Source of the DNA: Mesostigma viride
Taxonomy: Eukaryota > Streptophyta > Mesostigmatophyceae > Mesostigmatales > Mesostigmataceae
NCBI GenBank assembly: GCA_009746045.1
Contig: RPFO01000213.1
Coordinates: forward strand, 6,571,609 to 6,635,608
Length of the DNA: 64,000 nt
Direction: 5' to 3'
The position numbers were made by a program, and so were the translations under genes. Under the pieces are notes generated by a model that saw only the letters and a list, made by a program, of their open reading frames with translations, was not told where the DNA came from and searched no databases. Of this stretch, positions 46,160-56,558 are shown piece after piece (the first letter of the stretch is position 1; each line of letters starts with the position of its first letter).

Positions 46160-47553
46160 ATGACGAGCAAACGTCCCTTGACGCAACGCAGTTTGGCGGA
46201 TGCGCTCGGCCATGAAAATCCATCTGCAGCTCAGGCTGCAGCTTCGCTCTCAGGTCCGGCAGGCAGCGGTGACACTAGTCGTGCACTGGTGGTCGCCCAG
46301 CAACCTCCCGGGCTTAATGCCTCGCCATCGGCATCGCCTGACCCGAAACGCACCCGCTCAGCCGACAAAACAGGAGGGTCCCGCCCCTCTGAACCGCGCT
46401 TTCGGCCCAAACCTTTCCAGGTCGATGATCACGACTGCATGGACCAACATGTCCCCGGACGATGCTATGCACTGCATCTTCTACGGGGACTACGCCTCGC
46501 TATACGACCTGTGCCTCCATCTCTACGACAAAGATCGCCTCCTCTGCGGCAACGGCAGCCGCTGGACCAACCACAGCATGCTGTTCGGCTGCCCCCGCCC
46601 CCAGCTCCAGCACGCCATCCTCAACTCCCTTCTCCAGCGCTCTGACGGCGAGATCTGGGCTCCATCCATCTCCGCCCCCGCCCTCCGCTCCATCCTCACG
46701 GAAGTCTTTCAGCAGCACGTGACCCCCCTTGCTGCCGACGTCGCAGCAATGGGTGGCGCGCTGGCTGCTGAACTTCCTCACATTTCCACCGCCGCCGCCT
46801 CCACCTCCACTGCCATTTCCGCCTCCACTGCCGACATCAAAGCCCAGCTCCTCGACCTCGACAAACGCCTTCAAGCCACCGCCACCGCCCTTGAGAGCTT
46901 GCATGACACCGCCGGCCTCACCGCCCAGGCGGTGAAGGACATCGCCGCCCAGCCGGCGCCTGCTGGCCCGGCCCGCGGCGATGCTCCCTCCACCTGCATG
47001 GGCGGACGCGCTTAAGCATCACACCACCTCCACCACCTCCACCATCACGGCACAACTCAAGCAACAAGCCCTCGACCTTCGCGAGGAAGCGGACATCGCC
47101 AGGCGCAGCCACAAGGTCATCGTCAAGCACTTCGACCAGCCGGCAGGTGAGACCTCCACGAGCCTTCTTGAGGCATTTAAGCGCGACATTTTTGCCCCCA
47201 TGCTACTCACTGGTGAGCTGGACATGTCGGCTGTCCGCCTCCCCCGCGCGCGGGGTAAGGCTGGCCCGGCACCCGTGCTCCTCACCTTTGAGTACATGGC
47301 GGACAAGCTGTCGTTCCTTAAATGCCGCAAGAAGCTCTCGGAGACTCGCTTCACGCTGGACGACGACTCTGGCCCAGCAACAGCGGCTACGCGAGCTATG
47401 GCCGACCTACCTTCAGCTCCGGCAGAGCGCCAGGGGGAAGCCGGTATACTGCTAGGGGGGCGGTCATCCACGTTGACCACAAGCCCTGGCAGGCCCCTCC
47501 TGCCACCTCAGACTAGGGAATATATACCAGTAGTGCAGATTAGTCAGGCTTAG
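46160..47553 (+). pseudogene. ORF1 of an ORF1-only LINE, three frameshifts
   Basis: It begins with ATG at 46160 (MTSKRPLTQRSLADALG). The frame changes near 46440 to a piece reading DDAMHCIFYGDYASLYDLC, again near 46985 to LKQQALDLREEADIARRSHK, then VIVKHFDQPAGETSTS, and again near 47370 to reach VDHKPWQAPPATSD. The central Ala/Thr/Ser-rich helical region and the C-terminal PVLLTF..TLDDD block resemble L1-type ORF1 RNA-binding proteins. No RT ORF follows; the 3' UTR does. Confidence 0.65.
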
Positions 47554-47937
47554 CCTATCATGTGGCCCACGCGCATGTGCGCCCATAATGGCCCCCATGG
47601 ATGATGCCTCCAGAATTTCGCCAAGCCCTGCCTACTATAATGGGACCCCCATGGATGTCGCATTAAGAATTTAGCCCTGCTATGCCATGCAGAGAGATGC
47701 TCTCTGTCGAGAAGCCATGCCCTAGCTCTTGTATAGCCATGATGATCTTCCCCCACATGACATGCTCCCCCTTAGCTGGGCATAGCGTGATAGATCATGA
47801 GGGTGCAGCAGGTGCCCTGGTGCACCTAGAGCAAGGGTAGCTTACATTCCCACCCTTGCAGGAAGTAGCCTAGAATGTAATTTAGGCCATATGCCCCTTC
47901 TCAGGGATATTAAAATTAATTTAAATTAAATTATAAC
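47554..47937 (+). mobile_element. 3' UTR and AT-rich tail of the ORF1-only LINE
   Basis: The sequence from CATGTGGCCCACGCGCATG to GCCATATGCCCCTTCTCAGG recurs at 49940-50415 (plus) and at 51690-52110 (minus). The tail here is (ATTTAA)-like at 47907-47935, and a family C fragment begins at once. Confidence 0.75.
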
Positions 47938-48642
47938 ATGCCTCCGTACTGGCGCTCGAAGGGCCTGAACGGGCACCGCAAGCGCATGCTCTTCAAGGTC
48001 CTCGTCCTCACGGTGCTCACGTATGGCGCCGAGGCGTGGACCCTCCCCCCCAAACTGGCAGCTCGGCTCGACGGCACAGTTTACAGGATGCTCCGGCAGG
48101 TCCTTAATGTAGGTTTTTCCGAGCGTCCGTCATCAGAGTCTCTGTATCATGGCATGCCTCGTGTTTCGGACGAGATTAGACAGCGTAGGATAGCATTTGT
48201 AGGACACCTTGCACGCACCAGCCAGGTCGACACCACCCTTGGTCTGGCCGGCCCCCAGCGGCTTAATTGGACAGCCAGGGCGGCACATTCTGACCTGGCC
48301 TGGCCCCAAGGACATTCCCAAAAGGGTAGGGAAACCTGTCACCAACTACGTTCAGATGCTGCTGGACGACCTCGTGGTCCCAGCCCAGTTTGAGCACCGC
48401 ATCCACTCTCTCTCCCGTCTTTGGACTGCCATGCAGGACAAGACGCGGTGGAAGAAGATTGTCAAGGCACACACGCCCGACCCTGTGGGCAAGCCACCTC
48501 CCCCCAAGCGGAGGAGGCGTTTTGATGAGTAGTGCAGTTAGGATTTTCTAGATAGAGTTAGGATAGTTCGATCACGCGGCTTCCTCCACCCCATCCATCA
48601 TGAAATATGTGCTACATGACCTCCCCACGGAGGCATGTTATA
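47938..48642 (+). pseudogene. C-terminal fragment of LINE family C
   Basis: It encodes LTVLTYGAEAWTLPPKLAAR, then YRMLRQVLNV, then YHGMPRVSDEIRQRRIAFV and VGHLARTSQVDT, the usual post-RT region of APE-type LINEs. After a frameshift near 48270 it continues LLDDLVVPAQFEHRIHSLSR to RRRFDE and a stop at about 48532. The 3' UTR ends GGCATGTTATAATTTAATTT. It is tail to tail with the next copy. Confidence 0.75.
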
Positions 48643-48649
48643 ATTTAAT

Positions 48650-49255
48650 TTAATTTAATTTTTTTTAATGCCTCCGTTGGGAGATCATGTAGCACATACT
48701 CCATGATGGATGGGTGCATGGGGTGAAGGAAGCCGCGTAATCGAACTATCCTAACTCTACTAAGCTATCTAGTCTAGAAAATCCTAAGTACACTACTCAT
48801 CAAAACGCCTCCTCCGCTTGGGGGGGGAGGGGGTTTGCCCACAGGGTCGGGCGTGTGCGCCTTGACAATCTTCTGCCACCGCGTCTTGTCCTGCATGGCA
48901 GTCCAAAGACGGGAGAGAGAGTGGATGCGGTTCTCAAACTGGGCTGGGACCACTAGGTCGTCCAGCAACATCTGGATGTAGTTCGTGACAGGTTTCCCTA
49001 CCCTTTTGGGAATGCCCTTGGGGCCAGGCCAGGTCAGAATGTGTCGCCCTGGCTGCATGGCCAAGCCGCTGGGGGCCGGCCAGACCAAGGGTGGTGTCGA
49101 CCTGGCTGGTGCGAGCAAGGTGTGCTACAAATGCTATCCTACGCTGCCTAATCTCGTCCGAAATACGAGGCATACCATGATACAAAGACTCTGATGACGG
49201 ACGCTCGGAAAACCCTACGTTAAGGACCTGTCGGAGCATCCTGTACAGTAGACCG
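48650..49255 (-). pseudogene. inverted C-terminal fragment of LINE family C
   Basis: It is the reverse-complement partner of 47938-48642 with small differences. It reads YRMLRQVLNVGFSERPSSES, RISDEIRQRRIAFVAHLART and, in another frame, LLDDLVVPAQFENRIHSLSR. It is truncated at 49255 against an ORF1-only LINE 3' end. Confidence 0.75.
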
Positions 49256-49415
49256 TACTCAGGGATATGTGCTACATATACTCCCAACGGAGTTATGTTT
49301 CTAATTACTGATTAATAAATGCCCCTTCTCAGGGCTATATGTGCTACATATACTCCCAACGGAGTTATGTTCTTAATTAACCCATTTAATTAATTAATTA
49401 ATTAATTAATCGTCG
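49256..49415 (+). mobile_element. two successive 3' termini of the ORF1-only LINE with TTAA tails
   Basis: The block GTGCTACATATACTCCCAAC plus GGAGTTATGTT occurs twice (about 49268 and 49337), each followed by a TTAAT-type tail (49295-49312 and 49373-49410). This is two short 3' stubs in tandem. Confidence 0.7.
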
Positions 49416-49890
49416 TTGCCCAGTGGACTGGGCCCACAAACCCACCGCCAGCAAACCCATCGCCAAGCGCCTCACCAGAGCGCCCAAGAAATCCTGCCAC
49501 GAAAACAAATGGAGCCACTTCCTCCCAAGCCACGACTTCTTTTCTTTCAGCGCCTGGCTGGCCCTGACGAAGAAAGAATGCGGCAAAATAGTCAAGTTCT
49601 TAATTAGCAAAGGAAGGCAAGCGCACGGGGCACGGCTCATGGGACTGCGCCCAGCTCAGCCTGGCCGCGGCACCTCCTTACGTTGGCCGGGCCCCGCAAT
49701 GCCAGACGCCGCATGCAAGGCACGCACCTTCAAAGAACAGCTAGTAGAGGACATGGGGGGCCTAGGCCTCTCCGTGATTTGGAACTCGATGATGGACAAG
49801 GCCAAGTGGGACCAGGTCATAGAGGACAACGAACCCCCTCCCGTACGTGGGGAATTACTTAAATTAATTAATTAATTGATTGATTGATTA
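49416..49890 (+). pseudogene. LINE family D C-terminal fragment
   Basis: It reads CKARTFKEQLVEDMGGLGLS, then VIWNSMMDKAKWDQVIEDNE, matching 42722-42540. It is followed by a TTAATTAATTAATTGATTGA tail at 49860-49888. The first part (49420-49620, WSHFLPSHDFFSF) is of unknown origin. Confidence 0.6.
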
Positions 49891-50545
49891 AGAACATAGC
49901 TCCGTGGTGGGGAGCATATGTAACACATAGCCCTGAGCCTGTGTACTGGAGGGGGGCGGTCATCCACGTTGACCACAAGCCCTGGCAGGCCCCTCCTGCC
50001 ACCTCAGACTAGGGAATATATACCAGTAGTGTAGATTAGTCAGGCTTAGCCTAGCATGTGGCCCACGCGCATGTGCGCCCATAATAGCCCCCATGGATGC
50101 TGCCTTCCGAATTTAGCCACACCCTGCCTATAATGGGACCTCCCATGGATGTTGCAATAAGAATTTAGCCCTGCTATGCCATGCAGAGAGACGCTCTCTG
50201 TTGAGAAGCCATGCATGCCCTAGCTCTTGTATAGCCATGATGATCTTCCTCCCCCGTGCCGGCCGGGATCGATCCCCTTAGTTGGGTCGAACCCGAGACA
50301 GCATGGTGGTGCCGGTGCCCTTTCAAGAGGCACCTAGAGCAAGTGTTGCTTACATTCCACTCTTGCAGGAAGTAGCCCAGAATGTATTACAAGCCATATG
50401 CCCCTTCTCCGGGGTGGCTGAGGGTACGTGCTGGGGCCTGGCCGGGGCAGCGCCGGGGGTCGCTTGCCAGGGCTTGTGGCCGACGTAGATGGCCGCCCCC
50501 TTTCACTACACCGGCTTCCCCGCCGCGGTCTGCCGGAGCTGGAGG
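49891..50545 (+). mobile_element. mosaic of ORF1-only LINE pieces
   Basis: It contains an inverted 3' terminus at 49891-49935, then a plus copy of the ORF1 end and 3' UTR (49940-50415, beginning GGTCATCCACGTTGACCACA). An inverted piece of ORF1 end follows (about 50460-50545, GCCAGGGCTTGTGG). Small insertions such as CCATGCATGCCC (against CCATGCCC) and GGATCGATCCCC are visible. Confidence 0.65.
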
Positions 50546-50850
50546 TAAAATTAAACTAAATTACATTAAATTATATAACATGACTCCGGCGTTGGGAGAT
50601 CATGTAGCACATATTCCCTGGCTTGCTGCATGGATGGGTGGAGGTGGGCGAAGCCGCGAAACCGAACTATAGTCTAACTCTAAGCTCATCATCTAATCTA
50701 TCGATCGAAAACCCTAACTATACTAGTGACTCAGCAAAGCGCCCCTTCCTCTTGGGGGGGGGGGCCTTGCCCACAGGGGCTGGCGTGTGGGCCTGGACAT
50801 ATTGTGGAAGACGATTGAATCGTCTTCCACCCTCTTCGTGTTCTGCATGC
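50546..50850 (-). mobile_element. 3' end of LINE family C, inverted
   Basis: An AT-rich tail (AAATTAAACTAAATTACATT) leads into GTTGGGAGATCATGTAGCAC and the family C 3' UTR and C-terminal end (CTTGGGGGGGGGGGCC), parallel to 48650-48860. It is truncated near 50810-50850. Confidence 0.7.
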
Positions 50851-50853
50851 ATA

Positions 50854-51081
50854 TCAAAGAGACAACCAGCGCAGGCCAGAAATCGGGAGAATCCGGACCA
50901 TGGTAGCTCGAGCCTGCCGTTATCTTTTCCGCGTTTTCGAGTCGTTCAGGATGATGAAGATGAATGGTGATGGAAATGTGTATCCTTGTGCATTGAAATT
51001 ATGGCTGGCTTACGTGTGGAGCGACTAGATGACCTAGACGGTGGGGCCGGAAACAGCATGCTTGATCAGGGCGTGTGTTTC
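50854..51081 (+). repeat. dispersed repeat of about 228 bp, copy 2
   Basis: It is nearly identical to 19758-19984, with only a few substitutions, from GAGACAACCAGCGCAGGCC to AGGGCGTGTGTTTC. No terminal inverted repeats or tail are evident. It may be a SINE or a fragment of a larger element. Confidence 0.88.
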
Positions 51082-51671
51082 TAGCCTAACTGGCCGGGAG
51101 TGTCTAGTGGTGAGCACCATTGCTGCGATCGCTCTCCCACCATTTACGAGGAAATACCCGCAAATGGAAAACCACTGAAAAGGTCTAGCTAGTCAGTCAT
51201 CACGTTAGCCATGCCATGATTCCAAACGTCCAAGAACTGCACACGGTGCAAAGGCAAAAAGCCGGAGGACAGCACTTTCAAATCGGTGCGGCGGGAACCA
51301 AAAGCCCGCGGATGCCAGAAAACATCGTGTTGCGGCAGCGACGCGACGATGTGGACAACGAATCCAGTGCCAAGCTCGGAACGGCCGCAAAGGAGATCTG
51401 GCATCACAGGGTTCAGATGTGCGGAGATACTATGCGATCCAGCCGGTCCACGACCTGTTTGTAGAGCTTGTGCCAAGGGGCAGCACCGAACAGATGTGGG
51501 TGACGTTGCAAAAAACATCGGACTTGACGGAGCATAATGGCTCGGTCATAGTCTTTGACCAATAAACGCTGCAAGAGTTCAACAAGAGTCGTGATGAAAT
51601 CAACACGATAAGAACAAAGACGCATGCATATAGCTAGCAGTCGATCCAAGCAAGCTAAGAGAGGGAGTGAG
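51082..51671. other. unassigned sequence
   Basis: Minus-strand ORFs at 51649-51413 (LVELLQRLLVKDYDRAIMLR) and 51518-51189 look mildly protein-like and could be two pieces of a degraded gene. I do not recognise the family, and no start or intron evidence supports a live gene. Confidence 0.3.
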
Positions 51672-53090
51672 TTATAATTAATTAATTAGAAACATAACTC
51701 CGTTAATTGGGAGTACATGTAGCACATATCCCTGAGAAGGGGCATATGGCTTTTAATATACATTCTGGGCTACTTCCTGCAAGGGTGGGAATGTAAGCTA
51801 CTCTTGCTCTAGGCGGCACCAGGGCACCTGCACCCTCATGATCTGCACACTATGCCCAGCTAAGGGGGAGTATGTCATGTGGGGGAAGATCTTCATGGCT
51901 ATAGAAGAGCTAGGGCATGGCTTCTCGACAGAGAGCATCTCTCTGCATGGCATAGCATGGCTAAATTCTTAATGCGACATCCATGGGGGTCCCATTATAG
52001 GCAGGGCTTGGCTAAATTCTGAAGGCATCATCCATGGGGGCCATTATGGGCGCACATGCGCGTGGGCCACATATGCTAGGCTAAGCCTTCAGGACTATAA
52101 TCTACACTACTGGTATATATTCCCTAGTCTGAGGTGGCAGGGGGCGGGCCTGCCAGGGCTTGTGGTCAACGTGGATGACCGCCCCCCTCCAGTATACCGG
52201 CTTCCCCCTTGCGCTCTGCCGGAGCTGAAGGTAGGTCGGCCATAGCTCGCGTAGCCGCTGTTGCTGGGCCAGGGTACGCAAGTCGTCGTCAAGCGTGAAG
52301 CGAGTCTACGAGAGCTTCTTGCGGCATTTAAGGAACGACAGCTTGTCCGCCATGTACTTAAAGGTGAGGAGCACGGGTGCCGGGCCAGCCTTACCCCGCG
52401 CGCGGGGGAGGCGGACAGCCGACATGTCCAGCTCACCAGTGAGTAGCATGGGGGCAAAAATGTCGCGCTTAAATGCCTCAAGAAGGCTCGTGGAGGTCTC
52501 ACCTGCCGGCTGGTCGAAGTGCTTGACGATGACATTGCATGTGGCTGCGCCGGGCGATGTCGGCTTCCTCGCGAAGGTCGAGGGCTTGTTGCTTGAGTTG
52601 TGCCGAGATGGTGGAGGTGGTGGAGGTGGTGTGATGCTTAAGCGCGTCCGCCCATGCAGGTGGAGGAAGCAATGATCGCCGCGGGCCGGGCCAGCAGGCG
52701 CCGGCTGGGCGGCGATGTCCTTCACCGCCTGGGCGGTGAGGCCGGCGGTGTCATGCAAGCTCTCAAGGGCGGTGGCGGTGGCTTGAAGGCGTTTGTCGAG
52801 GTCGAGGAGCTGGGCTTTGATGTCGGCAGTGGTGGAGGCGGAAATGGCAGTGGAGGTGGAGGCGGCGGCGGTGGAAATGTGACTGGAAGTTCAGCAGTCA
52901 GCGTGCCACCGATTGCTGCTACGTCGGCAGCAAGGGGGGTCACGTGCTGCTGAAAGACTTCCGTGAGGATGGAACGGAATGCCGGGGCGGAGATGGATGG
53001 AGCCCAGATCTCGCCGTCAGACGGCGCTGGGGAAGAGAGTTGAGGACGGCGTGCTGGAGTTGGGGGCGGGGACAGCCGAACATCTGGCTG
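51672..53090 (-). pseudogene. ORF1-only LINE, minus strand: ORF1 remnant, 3' UTR and TTAA tail
   Basis: The tail TTAATTAATTA lies at 51676-51689. The 3' UTR follows to about 52110, then ORF1 in pieces on the minus strand: 52535-52107 and 52758-52306 (VIVKHFDQPAGETSTSLLEA) and 53177-52722 (RSILTEVFQQHVTPLAADVA). Its layout (ORF1, then directly the 3' UTR and tail) is the same as at 46160-47937. The 5' end is truncated at about 53090, where family C sequence begins. Confidence 0.72.
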
Positions 53091-53142
53091 ATGTTGTGCC
53101 AGCGTCGGGCAGGGAGTGAATGCGGTGTTCAAACGGGGCTGG
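53091..53142 (-). mobile_element. left remnant of the family C LINE that hosts the LTR element
   Basis: AGTGAATGCGGTGTTCAAAC followed by GGGGCTGG matches family C at about 48925-48948. The same LINE resumes at 61564 after the LTR element. Confidence 0.65.
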
Positions 53143-53759
53143 AGTTGTGAGGGTAAGAATGCCACGAATTCCGCCATGGTTCTTGCAGGAAGTTGCCTTT
53201 ATTAATAACAAGGAAACACAGACGTAAGTCACGTCACTTCCAAGACTGCACGCAGCACAGGCGACAGGGTCGCAGTGCCAAGAGAACGTGCACGCAAGAA
53301 CTAGCGTCCCGGTGTGACCAAGTCACTCATATAGCTTGCTAGGGACGCGTCCAAGTATTCAGCTGCACTGTCACAGCTGAACTGTCAATCAATTGATTAC
53401 ACAGACTCTGGCACGCCTTTGGCGCGCAGATCTATCAATTGTCCATACGGCTAGTCCTGTGGACCTATCCGTACACTAGTCAGCATCAATTGTCTCATAG
53501 GTCCTGGCGCGCTACAGTGCGCCTACCTATCAATTGACCATCAAGTCCTGTACAAGTCCTGTCAACGTCCTGCGGACTATCAAAGTGACACTTGTACATC
53601 CTGTGTCCGTACGCGCCCACAGTGGCGCGCCGGGTACTGTCGGCACAGCCTAGGAAACGTCATAACTTTTACGTTCCTTAACCAAATGAGGCGTTCAAGG
53701 TGCCGTTGGAAAGAGCGTAACAATCTCTATCCATCTAACGTAAACCCTTTACGTTAACT
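53143..53759 (-). repeat. 3' LTR
   Basis: It matches the other LTR over its full length. I see differences only at about 53198-53199 (two bases) and one base about 50 bases further on. Confidence 0.92.
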
Positions 53760-53779
53760 CCAATCCCTTCTTTTCTTTA
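53760..53779 (-). promoter_or_regulatory. polypurine tract
   Basis: On the minus strand, AAAGAAAAGAAGGGATTGG lies directly before the 3' LTR, the expected position of the plus-strand primer. Confidence 0.75.
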
Positions 53780-54710
53780 GGGATCACATCCCCTGCCAGG
53801 GACCCTTGAAGTAGCTTGAAATGTCCTTCACTCCAGCTTGAAGCTTGAACAGATGTCTTTAATGGCCATTGCCATTCCCCCAGCCCTTTCTTTTAAGGAA
53901 CTGGAAAAGAAACAGATCTGCCACAGGGAAAAACCATTCCATGAGAAATGGATAAAAACCTATGGAAGTGGCATTACAGAGTACCACCAGATATTAGAAG
54001 CACACAAAATTAAATACATACAGGTTAATTCTATGAGGTCTTCTCCAGGAATTAATCCCATCACCTCGGTAGAGCCTCCAGTACAATGACCTTCTGGCGG
54101 TGAGTTACATTAATCCCAGATACTAATCCCATAAAACCCAGTACATATTCAATATAAGTACAATAAATCCATGACAATTAAAATACCACTTGACAAAGTA
54201 AGGCGTATTACAATAGTTTGCCTGTCATTCTCTCAACAGGGGTCTATTGGCGCCCGTCTTACGGCGCCCGTCTACTTGCCAGATGGTAAACTGCCACAGC
54301 AAACAAATGACAAAATGAAACACATAGGCAACAATTAAATCCTGCCCTGGGGAACTAGGGAAGTCTGAACAGGCAAACACCTGAACAGGCCAGCTTGTAG
54401 AAACATAATACCAGGGAATCGAACCCCGCCCTATAAACCCCAGAATAAAGGTTCCCAGACCATTGTGAGAGGTATGTACAAATATACATTTCTTTTAAAA
54501 TAGTATACATGGTCTGTAATGGACCTGTCAACCTTGTGTAGTCAACAGCATGAACCCCAGCCAAAACCTGGCTGTATCCTGATTAAAATCAGAGTGAGTG
54601 TACCATGGTCCATGAGCCTTAGTACAGACTAAAATACAGGTATTATGCCAGTCACAATGCTGACACTACCACACAATCTGCTCTCCAATGCCCTATAACC
54701 ATGCACCAGC
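53780..54710. other. non-coding region between pol and the 3' LTR
   Basis: About 930 bases with no minus-strand ORF of note. A plus-strand ORF at 53838-54089 (83 codons) is antisense to the element and unsupported. Confidence 0.5.
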
Positions 54711-55475
54711 TTAGACAGCTTGCTGAGATGGGTCCATCAGAGACTGAAGAACCTTGTATTGCACTGCTGCCTTCTGCACTAGCTTGGTCAAAGCATCAGC
54801 AGGATTGTCAACCCCAGGGATATGCTCAATATTGGCCAAGGAGGACAACTCCTTAAGAAGGAGATAATCCAAGTCCCTACTTCTGGCCATCTGCCTGTGC
54901 ACAAACTGCACCATCCCCATGGAGTCTGTTTTGAGAAGAGTGGTAACCTGAAGTGGCCAAGGAGTGTTAGAAGTCATCTGATGAAGCAACTCCTTCAGAT
55001 AAAGGCTTGTGTGAATGCCTTCACAAATAGCCCTGCATTCTGCCACATCACTGCTGACAGCCACCCGTTTGTGCAGGCGACTAAACCAGCTCACCAAACT
55101 CCCCAGGCCTTCCTGTCTGAGCACAAAGAGCCCTGCAGCCCTGCCCCTGACCTTGGAGACCTGCCTGCTGTCCATTGAGCTATCCACATACAGCTCCATG
55201 CAAATGGGTTGTGATAAATCCACTGCAGACAACAGAATGCCAGATGAAGCCCTGACCTGATCAGCCACCTTGGCAGACCCTAGCTCCACCAGCATGTCAT
55301 CAGGCAACCTGGCTATGACCATGAGGTCTGGCCTGGAAATGCCTGCCACCCAAGCAACCATGCCCCTCACCACGGGACACAGTGCCTGTGTGATGGTTGG
55401 AGGAAGCTTGCTAATGAGGGTCTCTTGATAATCATTGCCCCCCACCAGCAGCATACGCCATTCTCCCCCTTCTTC
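54711..55475 (-). CDS. pol: Pol, third part: RNase H
   Basis: The frame reads VGGNDYQETLISKLPPTI, the connection region, then RNase H: MELYVDSSMD, SSDVAECRAICEGIH (as copia S-S-x-E-A-E-Y), LLKTDSMGMVQFV and HIPGVDNPADALTK. The stop is at 54711. It is separated from RT by a frameshift. Confidence 0.82.
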   Translation of the reverse strand, partial: EEGGEWRMLLVGGNDYQETLISKLPPTITQALCPVVRGMVAWVAGISRPDLMVIARLPDDMLVELGSAKVADQVRASSGILLSAVDLSQPICMELYVDSSMDSRQVSKVRGRAAGLFVLRQEGLGSLVSWFSRLHKRVAVSSDVAECRAICEGIHTSLYLKELLHQMTSNTPWPLQVTTLLKTDSMGMVQFVHRQMARSRDLDYLLLKELSSLANIEHIPGVDNPADALTKLVQKAAVQYKVLQSLMDPSQQAV

Positions 55476-56554
55476 ACCAGTGTGGCCTCCATGCCCACAA
55501 ACAGCAGAGGCTCATTCTCCACCTGCCATTGCTCCCTACCCAGAGGAAACTTGGACTTAATGATGGAGATCAGCTCCTTAAGCCACGACGTGGGAGCTAT
55601 CAGATGTAGGTCATCCCCGTGCAGCGAAGCATACACTGGCAGGCCTTCCCATTGCCCCAGAAACAGACAGGGGTCTACAGGAGAGACCTTCAAGTTGCAA
55701 TGCTCCTTCAGGAAACGGTTGAGAGTCTCCCTCCAGATTATTGGACTTGACCTCAGGCCCTCCAGGCCCTTGAGGATTTTAAGGAACTCCGTGTGGATGT
55801 CCCTTTTCCATACAGCAGGCACCCTAACATAGAAAGGCGTCTTGCCCTCCCACTTTTCCTGTGCCACATCTGCATCACCCTCCAGAAATGCCCTCTTGAA
55901 GTCTATCACCACTGAGCCATAGTCCAAGCCCTTGTTGAGAAGGCCTAGAAAGACACACAGCAGCAGCCTCCAAGTATCATGCAGCATGCCAGGGGTATAC
56001 AACTCCTCAGCAGTGCACTCACCAGTACCCTTGAACTCATTCAGCACTGGCCTGACATGTGGTACCTTGACCCCGTCCACCTCCTTCATCTTGATGACAA
56101 ACTTGAGCTTGAGTAGACGTCGTGCAGGAGGCAGGTCATTGACAGGTTCCACGCATTTCTTGGAGATCCAGTCCTCCCCAGATTTAATCAAACCCAGTGT
56201 GACCTGGGGACACATAATGGGAGAGGACATGAGCTTCACCAGGCCTTGGTAGTTGATAGGGCTGTGTCCAGCAAGTGAGTGAGGACCAATGCCCAAACTG
56301 CTTGGATGACTAGCAGCTGGCAATATGAGGTCATCAACCAAGGGCTCCTGCCCCTGGCACACTTGCACACGCTTAACCGACCTGGTTACTGCACGTGATA
56401 GGTGAGTGGTCCTGAAATTAATCAGTGGGACCTGACCAGCCCCTTCCTTAGTCAGGAGAGAGGACGTGATCACTACTCCATCCTGGCATAGGAAATTCTG
56501 CCCCAGAAGAGCAGGTCCTTGATAGCCCTCCAAGACACAAAAAGCAGTGTCCTG
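55367..56554 (-). CDS. pol: Pol, second part: end of protease and reverse transcriptase
   Basis: It starts at the other side of the DNA transposon with the C-terminal half of a retropepsin-like fold (VLEGYQGPALLGQNFL). A linker and a copia-type RT follow: LLKLKFVIKMKEVDGVKVPH, the motif A aspartate in GSVVIDFKRAFLEGD, and motif C as LHGDDLHLIA where copia elements usually have YVDD. Near 55470 the protein-like reading moves to the next frame (RNase H), indicating a one-base indel. It would copy element RNA into DNA. Confidence 0.82.
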   Translation of the reverse strand, partial: QDTAFCVLEGYQGPALLGQNFLCQDGVVITSSLLTKEGAGQVPLINFRTTHLSRAVTRSVKRVQVCQGQEPLVDDLILPAASHPSSLGIGPHSLAGHSPINYQGLVKLMSSPIMCPQVTLGLIKSGEDWISKKCVEPVNDLPPARRLLKLKFVIKMKEVDGVKVPHVRPVLNEFKGTGECTAEELYTPGMLHDTWRLLLCVFLGLLNKGLDYGSVVIDFKRAFLEGDADVAQEKWEGKTPFYVRVPAVWKRDIHTEFLKILKGLEGLRSSPIIWRETLNRFLKEHCNLKVSPVDPCLFLGQWEGLPVYASLHGDDLHLIAPTSWLKELISIIKSKFPLGREQWQVENEPLLFVGMEATLVKKGENGVCCWWGAMIIKRPSLASFLQPSHRHCVPW

Positions 56555-56558
56555 TCCA

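Noticed and set aside
53838..54089. 83-codon plus-strand ORF inside the LTR element
   Set aside because: It is antisense to the element, lies between pol and the 3' LTR, and shows nothing recognisable.
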